From NCBI RefSeq assembly GCF_009917485.1, contig NZ_QZDT01000023.1:1-64000 (forward strand): a stretch of DNA of 64,000 nucleotides, written 5' to 3'. The notes under the pieces were generated by a model that was not told where the DNA came from, did no database searches, and saw nothing but the letters and a program-made list of their open reading frames with translations. This document shows, one piece after another, positions 58,838 through 64,000 of the stretch (position 1 is the first letter of the stretch; the number at the start of each line of letters is the position of its first letter). A program made the position numbers and the translations under genes. The stretch comes from Parablautia muri (GTDB lineage: Bacteria; Bacillota; Clostridia; Lachnospirales; Lachnospiraceae).

Positions 58838-59152
58838 ATGACGGACATGGAAAAGAAAGTGATGATACGACTGTGTGCTAAAATAGTGGCAGATACAGAC
58901 CTTTACAAAACAGACAAGGAAGTGCAAAATCTGATAGACTGGGTATGTTTGTCGGAGCAGATAAAGGAAAACAATAATACAATCCGCAATCTGACTGGGG
59001 AATATAAAAAGATAGAGCCGGATTGCCGGGAGGGAGTGCGGGCGCAGTTGGAGCGCATGAAAGAACTGTGCAAAGAGCGAAATAATCTGTATGAAAAACA
59101 GAATGATTTGAAAGGACAGAAACAGCAGATAGAGAGGGCGTTAGAACGATAA
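58838..59152 (+). CDS. Small coiled-coil protein (104 aa)
   Basis: A helical, charged protein with a coiled coil (about 40-104). It follows the relaxase by 19 bp and has no recognised domain. A role in mobilization is possible only by position. Confidence 0.6.
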   Translation: MTDMEKKVMIRLCAKIVADTDLYKTDKEVQNLIDWVCLSEQIKENNNTIRNLTGEYKKIEPDCREGVRAQLERMKELCKERNNLYEKQNDLKGQKQQIERALER

Positions 59153-59215
59153 AAAATGTGGGGCATGGCGGTTGCTATGCTCTATATTTTTATAGAAAAT
59201 GAAGAGGGAAAGTGA

Positions 59216-59221
59216 TATAAT
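59216..59221 (+). promoter_or_regulatory. Extended -10 box of the three-gene cargo operon
   Basis: TGATATAAT gives a TGnTATAAT extended -10 box at 59213-59221, 98 bp before the start of the exonuclease gene. No good -35 is seen, as is common for this type. Confidence 0.45.
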
Positions 59222-59318
59222 AAAACTTACTAACTGGAATTTATATGGAATGAAAAACGGAAGAACTTACCCCATATGTTTGGCTTGTAAGTAATATAAA
59301 GGAAAGGTGAGAAAATAT

Positions 59319-60161
59319 ATGGATAAGTTTCTGATAGTTGATGGCAGTAATTTGTTTTTTCAAATGTTTTTTGGTATGCCAGCGAGAATTGTTAATGGGG
59401 AGGGAAAGGCAATACAAGGAACACTTGGATTTGTAGGAGCACTGTTAAAAATTATACGAAAAGTTGAGCCTACACATATTCTTGCTGTATTTGATGGAGA
59501 ACATGAAAATAGCCGTTGCGAAATAGACGCAGATTATAAAGCGAATAGAATCGATTACAGCATGGTCAATGAAAAAGAAAATCCGTTCTCACAGTTGCCG
59601 GATGTTTATAAAGCCTTAGATTATATGGGGATAAACTATATAGAAACAACCAACTGTGAAGCCGATGATATCATAGCGAGTTATGCACTGTCATTTTGCG
59701 ATAACTCTGATATTATTATATGCTCTTTTGATAGCGATTTCTTTCAGTTAATTAGCGAACATGTTTCCGTATTAAGGTATCGAGGGAAAAACACGATGTT
59801 ATGTTCATCTCAGCATATTATTGAGAAATATGGCATTTACCCTAATCAGTATGCATATTTTAAATCCTTAGTGGGTGATACTGCGGACAATATAAAAGGA
59901 GCGGAAAAAATTGGCATAAAAACGGCGGCTTCGCTTTTAAGGACATTTGGAACACTGGAAAATATTATTTGTAACGCTGAGGATATTGATAAGCCTTCTA
60001 TAAAAAAATCAATAATAGAGAATACAGAAAGAATTAGAAAAAATTATGAATTGATACGGTTAGAAAAAAAACAACTTTTACCATATGATAAATGTGACTT
60101 GGAATTTATAAATACAAGCAAAACAACAACCGAAGTCTTGAAGGGAATAGGAATAAAATGA
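59319..60161 (+). CDS. Stand-alone 5'-3' exonuclease (Pol I/FEN-like)
   Basis: The 280-residue protein has the 5'-nuclease motifs LIVDGSNLFFQMFFG, ILAVFDGEHENSRCEIDADYKANR (shortened), the acidic site ETTNCEADDIIASYA and CSFDSDFFQL, and the helix-hairpin-helix stretch GDTADNIKGAEKIGIKTAASLL. It is not fused to a polymerase. Start ATG 59319 follows GAAAGG. It overlaps the next gene by 4 bp (ATGA), so three cargo genes are translationally coupled. Confidence 0.87.
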   Translation: MDKFLIVDGSNLFFQMFFGMPARIVNGEGKAIQGTLGFVGALLKIIRKVEPTHILAVFDGEHENSRCEIDADYKANRIDYSMVNEKENPFSQLPDVYKALDYMGINYIETTNCEADDIIASYALSFCDNSDIIICSFDSDFFQLISEHVSVLRYRGKNTMLCSSQHIIEKYGIYPNQYAYFKSLVGDTADNIKGAEKIGIKTAASLLRTFGTLENIICNAEDIDKPSIKKSIIENTERIRKNYELIRLEKKQLLPYDKCDLEFINTSKTTTEVLKGIGIK

Positions 60162-60721
60162 GTTTTATGGGAATTATTATATGTGGTTTAAATGGCACTG
60201 GAAAGAGTACGCTTGGGAAAGCCCTTGCAGAGAAGTTACATTTCCATTTTATTGATATTGAAAATTTGTATTTCCCTAAAACAAATTCTAATTATATATA
60301 TGCTTCTCCACGTACCCGTGAGGATGTAGCGGAACGGTTGCTCTGTGAGATACGAACACATGAAAACTTTATTCTTGCTTCTGTTAAAGGAGATTATGGG
60401 GAAGAGTTATATTCGTTTTTTCAGTATGCCATATTGCTTGATGTTCCACGGGATATTAGACTGCAACGAGTTAGAGAGCGTTCTTTTCAGAAGTTTGGTA
60501 GTAGAATGTTATTAGGAGGGGATTTGTTTGAGCAGGAAGAAAAATTTTTTCGCTTTGTTGAATCCAGAGATGAGAATACTGTTGAAGAATGGGTAAAGTC
60601 CTTGAAATGCCCGGTTATGCGGATTGATGGAACAAAGTCCATTGATGAGAATACGAACTTGATTATAACACTTATGCAGGGTAAAAATTTATTTGTTAAA
60701 GAAATGGGGAATAAAAAATGA
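60158..60721 (+). CDS. P-loop nucleotide kinase-like protein
   Basis: The 187-residue protein has Walker A GLNGTGKST (about 9-17), a LID-like region (about 118-135) and a C-terminal helix, as in adenylate or shikimate-kinase-like proteins. It has no named family that I recognise. It overlaps both neighbours by ATGA, so it is made with the exonuclease and the acetyltransferase. Confidence 0.7.
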   Translation: MSFMGIIICGLNGTGKSTLGKALAEKLHFHFIDIENLYFPKTNSNYIYASPRTREDVAERLLCEIRTHENFILASVKGDYGEELYSFFQYAILLDVPRDIRLQRVRERSFQKFGSRMLLGGDLFEQEEKFFRFVESRDENTVEEWVKSLKCPVMRIDGTKSIDENTNLIITLMQGKNLFVKEMGNKK

Positions 60722-61230
60722 TTTGTAAAATAAGAAAATGGAAATTATCAGATGCAAAAGATTTGGCAATGGCTCTCTCCAATAGAAAGATACAAGATAA
60801 TCTTCGGGATGGATTGCCCTATCCCTATACAGAGCAGGACGGATTGGATTATATTTCTTCTATGATTTCCGCAGATGAAAATGAAACTTTTGCTTTTGCT
60901 ATTATAGTAGATGACAAGGCGGTGGGGAGCATTGGTGTTTTTCGACAGGAAAATATTCATAGACAGACTGCCGAATTGGGATATTATATTGCCGAGAAAT
61001 ACTGGGGTAAAGGTATAATGACCGAAGCAGTAACGCAAATTTGCGAATATGTTTTTGAAAAAAGTGATATTATCCGTATTTATGCAGAGCCATTTGCATA
61101 CAATGCAGCGTCTTGCAGAGTGCTTGAAAAAGTGGGATTCCAGTATGAGGGTACATTGAGAAGTAATGCTGTAAAAAATGGTAAAGCTATCGACATGAAG
61201 ATGTATTCTCTACTGAGAACGGAAATATAA
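60718..61230 (+). CDS. GNAT-family N-acetyltransferase (RimJ/RimL type)
   Basis: The 170-residue protein has the acetyl-CoA binding loop (about 90-115, AELGYYIAEKYWGKGIMTEA) and the C-terminal NAASCRVLEKVGF signature of RimJ/RimL enzymes. It may modify a protein N-terminus or a small amine such as an antibiotic. It is the third gene of the cargo operon and the last gene of the element. Confidence 0.87.
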   Translation: MICKIRKWKLSDAKDLAMALSNRKIQDNLRDGLPYPYTEQDGLDYISSMISADENETFAFAIIVDDKAVGSIGVFRQENIHRQTAELGYYIAEKYWGKGIMTEAVTQICEYVFEKSDIIRIYAEPFAYNAASCRVLEKVGFQYEGTLRSNAVKNGKAIDMKMYSLLRTEI

Positions 61231-61290
61231 CTTCACATAATAGTGTAGTGGCAGTGGCGAAAAATCGTTCTTCCTTATTGATTATATATA

Positions 61291-61310
61291 CATGGTGCTA
61301 GCACCATGTG
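61291..61310. repeat. Perfect 20-bp palindrome
   Basis: ACATGGTGCTAGCACCATGT is its own reverse complement. It stands 61 bp after the GNAT gene, as a possible dyad operator or terminator stem. Confidence 0.8.
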
Positions 61311-61342
61311 TTAAGGGTAGATAAGGAGAAAAGGGATGTTGT

Positions 61343-61452
61343 GTTACGCAATAGACGTTTTGAAAGCCTTATTTTGTGAGAACTTTTAACAATAAAATGA
61401 ACATAGGAGATATTCTGTACTTTTATCACAAAAACGGCTTTTATTGCGTAAC
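61343..61452. repeat. 110-bp inverted repeat at the right end of the guaA element
   Basis: GTTACGCAAT (61343) pairs with ATTGCGTAAC (61443-61452), and AAGCC...TTTTGTGA pairs with TCACAAAA...GGCTT inside. The loop is about 45 nt. The region 61231-61623 has no gene. Confidence 0.7.
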
Positions 61453-61466
61453 ATTTCAAAAATAGG

Positions 61467-61494
61467 TTGCCAAATTACCGGGATTTGCTATAAT
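61467..61494 (+). promoter_or_regulatory. Promoter-like pair facing the right end
   Basis: TTGCCA at 61467-61472 and TATAAT at 61489-61494, spacer 16 bp. It points through the arm site 61502-61519 towards the att core, and so into the element's left end when circular. Confidence 0.45.
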
Positions 61495-61501
61495 AAATGC
61501 G

Positions 61502-61519
61502 TGGCAACATTTTGGCAAC
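61502..61519 (+). repeat. Right arm-type integrase site candidate
   Basis: TGGCAAC-4-TGGCAAC, the same arrangement as at 53358-53375. Confidence 0.6.
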
Positions 61520-61623
61520 AGAAAATCAGCAAGCCATAATAAATGATGTAATTGAAGTAAAAATGGGCGTGCATTTGCATAAAACTTAAACAAATACAGT
61601 TAAGAACAACAAAGAACACGCCG

Positions 61624-61633
61624 AGTTCGAGTA
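61624..61633 (+). repeat. attR core of the guaA element
   Basis: GAGTTCGAGT followed by TAACGG, the original end of guaA (codons GAG TTC GAG TAA). Confidence 0.8.
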
Positions 61634-61642
61634 ACGGATAAA

Positions 61643-61684
61643 ATCCCGGAAATGCTGATAAAATGGGCATTTCCGGGATTGCTT
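61643..61684 (+). terminator. Displaced guaA terminator
   Basis: AATCCCGGAAATGC (61643-61656) and GCATTTCCGGGATT (61668-61681) form a 14-bp stem, followed by GCTTT. It sits right after the att repeat where the end of guaA used to be, 8.3 kb from the present guaA stop. Confidence 0.7.
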
Positions 61685-61762
61685 TATGCCTGTTGGCTCT
61701 AAAATGGCTCTAATTATTTGATGAATACTGGATTTGGGACGGGTATCGTGATACCTGCTTTT

Positions 61763-62230
61763 TTAATACAGAGGAATTTCGCCCTCATAGTTGTCGGCTC
61801 TTTCCAACAGAGGACCGGTTGCGCCCATTGTAAAAGCTATATCACTGCTTCGGATAGACAATAGTTCCATTCCAACATTCAGATTAAGAAAGTCTAATAT
61901 CTGCTGATTAAGCTGAATTATACCATTCTTTGAAATATTTACCCAACAGTATGACCGCCCTTTGTATTTGATAAATTCGCCCTCTGCGGTCTGATAACTT
62001 TGTAAAGCCGGATTATCAGTAAGAATGTGTCCTAATTTTGACGGTTCTAACAATTCTTTTCTTGTTACACAAAAGCCGCCAGTGACTTTGCTTCCAGTAA
62101 AAAGATAGACTTTTTCCTCTACTGTGGCGTTGTACTCTGTAAGAGCCTGGGCTGGCAGATGGATTGTCAAATCATTTCGTATCAGTGATTTTCCGAAAAT
62201 AAATTTACCGCCTTTATTCATCTGTGGCAT
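61763..62230 (-). CDS. Unknown protein with AbrB-like C-terminal part
   Basis: The 155-residue protein has a C-terminal stretch VNISKNGIIQLNQQILDFLN (about 97-116) followed by VGMELLSIRSSDIAFTMG, which resembles the swapped-hairpin of AbrB/SpoVT-type proteins. The N-terminal half is unknown. AGGAG lies upstream. It is next to, and probably expressed separately from, a MerR regulator on the same strand. Confidence 0.6.
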   Translation of the reverse strand: MPQMNKGGKFIFGKSLIRNDLTIHLPAQALTEYNATVEEKVYLFTGSKVTGGFCVTRKELLEPSKLGHILTDNPALQSYQTAEGEFIKYKGRSYCWVNISKNGIIQLNQQILDFLNLNVGMELLSIRSSDIAFTMGATGPLLERADNYEGEIPLY

Positions 62231-62386
62231 ATATCATCAACTCCTTTTCCTAAAAGTGGAAGTCCACTATACCACAAGAAAATTCAAATGTCACTAAGGC
62301 TCTCTAAAGTGTGGCAAGCTATTTTTCAGCATAGCGAGAATGATTAGTTGCCGGGATATATTTTTTAGAGAGAGTGCCTGTTGCCT

Positions 62387-63265
62387 CTAATTGTTTTCGG
62401 AAACGTTGTTCTCCGAGTAATAACGGAACGCTTTTACAATATAATCAGAAGCCCCTTTTCCATATTGACTGTCAGTCATGCTTTTAATATAATCGCTTGA
62501 ATATGTGTCGATAAGAACATTGATATAGGGCTTATCAAGGGATACGTTAGAGCTGTTTTTCTGTATAAGCTGCAACAATTCATCTACAATGGATTGTATT
62601 TTAGGGGAGGAAACATCTTCTGACAAATTAGTGGTTAGTCTGCCATACAGAATATCAGATTGTTTTCCAATTTCTTTCACTTCTTCCGTTAGTTGTGTTT
62701 CCATGAGTTCAGAGAAATGCTCTAAATTATGTTTCATGGCTTTGGTGTATTTTTCAATACTGCCGAATTGGTGAATAGCAAGTTTAGCTACCTCTGCTTC
62801 ATCATCTTTAATTTTTTGAATAAACATATCAAAATTTTCAATACTTCCCCAGTGCTTGATAACATCATCAGTGCTGTTATTTTTAAAATCCTCTAATGCG
62901 GCAATGTAATCAGACAGGTCAAATTCTTTAAAACTCATACATTGCTCTCCTTTCTCTAAGCGGCTAAGAAGCTGTATAAGTTTGTCTGTCCGATTGCGCT
63001 TCAGCAAAAGCAATTCTTTTTGTCTTTTGAAAGCATTGATCTTGTCAAAGTCGGGTTTTTGCAGAATTTCTTTAATCTCTTTCAGCTTAAATCCCAATTC
63101 CTTAAAAAACAGGATTTGTTGTAGCTTTTGCAAGGCTTCATCATCATATAGGCGATAGCCGGATTCGGTCAATTCGCTTGGCTTTAACAATCCAATCTCG
63201 TCATAGTATTGTAGTGTTCGTGTGCTTATGCCTGTTAATTCTGCAACTTGGCTTATGGTTCGCAT
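62387..63265 (-). CDS. MerR-family regulator with TipAS-like domain
   Basis: The 292-residue protein has the MerR HTH (about 1-70, ISTRTLQYYDEIGLLKPSEL), a coiled-coil dimerisation helix (about 75-115) and a C-terminal domain like TipAS (about 130-290), which binds drugs or peptides. The start at 63265 follows AAGGAG; the upstream ATG at 63298 has none. TipA-type regulators activate efflux genes, but no clear target is in view. Confidence 0.87.
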   Translation of the reverse strand: MRTISQVAELTGISTRTLQYYDEIGLLKPSELTESGYRLYDDEALQKLQQILFFKELGFKLKEIKEILQKPDFDKINAFKRQKELLLLKRNRTDKLIQLLSRLEKGEQCMSFKEFDLSDYIAALEDFKNNSTDDVIKHWGSIENFDMFIQKIKDDEAEVAKLAIHQFGSIEKYTKAMKHNLEHFSELMETQLTEEVKEIGKQSDILYGRLTTNLSEDVSSPKIQSIVDELLQLIQKNSSNVSLDKPYINVLIDTYSSDYIKSMTDSQYGKGASDYIVKAFRYYSENNVSENN

Positions 63266-63393
63266 TCTTATCAGCTCCTTAAATTTGTGAAGAAGCAAGA
63301 CAGAGATTGCCGGCTTATATCTATTCTGCTCCTATGAGAAAAGAATACAGTATCACGTTACGTGGAAGTCAATACTTTTTGCTCAAAAATTTT

Positions 63394-63942
63394 TCATTCA
63401 TTTTCGGGATAAATTTTTACAGATATACCCCTAACCCCCTTTTTGACAATCTTACTGTCGTCAAGAATACTCTGCTTAACAGCGTCTAAATCCTTTGAGA
63501 GTGCTTCAATCGCCCGTTGGTGTTCTTCTTCTGACGAGAAGCGTTCCGTATCATTTAAAAGGTTCTCCTGCAATTCTCTTGCTTTCATGTATACGCCTAA
63601 TTTATGATTGAGCAGAGAGTTCTTGAAGGATATTTTAATTGTAGAGGGATTGAAACTTCCGTCCTCGTACCTTTCTGCTTCAAAGTTCATATCTAATTGC
63701 TCGTCCATTTTCAAAATCAAAGACAATACATCTGATACTGTTTCTATATCAAAGTCCATGAAAACATTGATACTGATACCCAAAGCATTTGCAATTTTCA
63801 TCAGTTGGTCGGGCTTTGGATTGCGGATGCCATACTCATACTTTTTAATTGTGGCGGAATTGATGCCGGAAAGCTGACCGAGCGTTTCCTGTGATATGCC
63901 GCGCAAATTCCGAAAGTGTTTAATCTTTTCCCCGGTAGTCAT
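63394..63942 (-). CDS. XRE-family regulator
   Basis: The 182-residue protein has an N-terminal HTH (about 3-60, ISQETLGQLSGINSATIKKY) and an uncharacterised C-terminus (about 75-182). It starts 23 nt after no obvious promoter and ends near 63394; the gene is complete. The target is unknown. Confidence 0.82.
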   Translation of the reverse strand: MTTGEKIKHFRNLRGISQETLGQLSGINSATIKKYEYGIRNPKPDQLMKIANALGISINVFMDFDIETVSDVLSLILKMDEQLDMNFEAERYEDGSFNPSTIKISFKNSLLNHKLGVYMKARELQENLLNDTERFSSEEEHQRAIEALSKDLDAVKQSILDDSKIVKKGVRGISVKIYPENE

Positions 63943-64000
63943 GCCAATACCTCCGATTTTTGTGATATTCGTTAGTGCCTAGTTAAATTCTATCACATCA

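Larger units (their letters stand above)
53287..61633. mobile_element. 8.3-kb mobilizable element at the 3' end of guaA
   Basis: A 10-bp direct repeat GAGTTCGAGT at 53287-53296 (end of guaA) and 61624-61633 bounds the region. It holds an XRE regulator, a small excisionase, a tyrosine integrase, a MobC-like protein, a RepA-like ATPase, a MobV relaxase, a coiled-coil protein and three cargo genes. There is no type IV secretion system, so it would need a helper to move. guaA 3' ends are a known target for such islands. Integration restores guaA but moves its terminator to the far side. Confidence 0.88.

Overview
The window looks like the chromosome of a spore-forming, low-GC anaerobic Firmicute, most probably a Lachnospiraceae gut bacterium. 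Evidence is the gene content (SpoIIID, CwlD, MecA, a SleB-type hydrolase, an Mgl-type sugar transporter with YesMN-type two-component regulators), the strong GGAGG-type ribosome sites, and an ATP synthase c subunit of the Na+-binding type. No rRNA, tRNA or CRISPR array was seen.

Layout. 1-5.6 kb: a long palindrome, an XRE regulator with a BceAB-type ABC exporter, and a decayed ABC permease. 5.7-9.5 kb: mecA, two small unknown genes and a GH18 glycosidase. 9.5-16.3 kb: the sporulation amidase gene cwlD, split by a 6,046-bp element that carries a large serine recombinase and a CotH / VTC / DUF4956 operon. 16.4-21 kb: LytR-CpsA-Psr protein, tsaC-rpiB, a SleB-like hydrolase, DUF402. 21.2-29 kb: the complete F1Fo ATP synthase operon. 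29-35 kb: unknown protein, methyltransferase, a large surface protein, an XRE membrane regulator, and queT with a preQ1 riboswitch. 35.3-45.3 kb: a YesN/YesM two-component system, two extra sugar-binding proteins and mglBAC. 46-53.3 kb: panC-panD with a BASS transporter, a PHP protein, spoIIID, a MATE exporter and guaA. 53.3-61.6 kb: an 8.3-kb mobilizable element inserted at the 3' end of guaA. 61.7-64 kb: an AbrB-like protein, a MerR regulator and an XRE regulator.

The most striking system is the cwlD element. Its ends carry an 11-bp direct repeat (9656-9666 and 15702-15712). Joining the flanks there restores one 236-codon amidase frame without a scar; its length and motifs fit CwlD, with H51 on one side of the insertion and E66, H130 and E195 on the other. 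A sigma-E-like promoter precedes cwlD. This is the arrangement of skin-type elements, which are excised from sporulation genes in the mother cell, but here the cargo is a CotH-kinase / polyphosphate-polymerase-like / DUF4956 operon with its own sigma-A-like promoter. Timed excision is an inference; the split and the in-frame repair are visible in the sequence.

A second theme is two families of short palindromic repeats (A: 11116, 25911, 25991, 35172, 49914; B: 11191, 33561, 38754, 39851, 42346). Several sit between co-transcribed genes, end at a ribosome binding site, and in two cases supply the stop codon of the upstream gene. A third is the spoIIID leader, where a 15-bp perfect inverted repeat brackets a sigma-E -10 element and contains the ribosome binding site.
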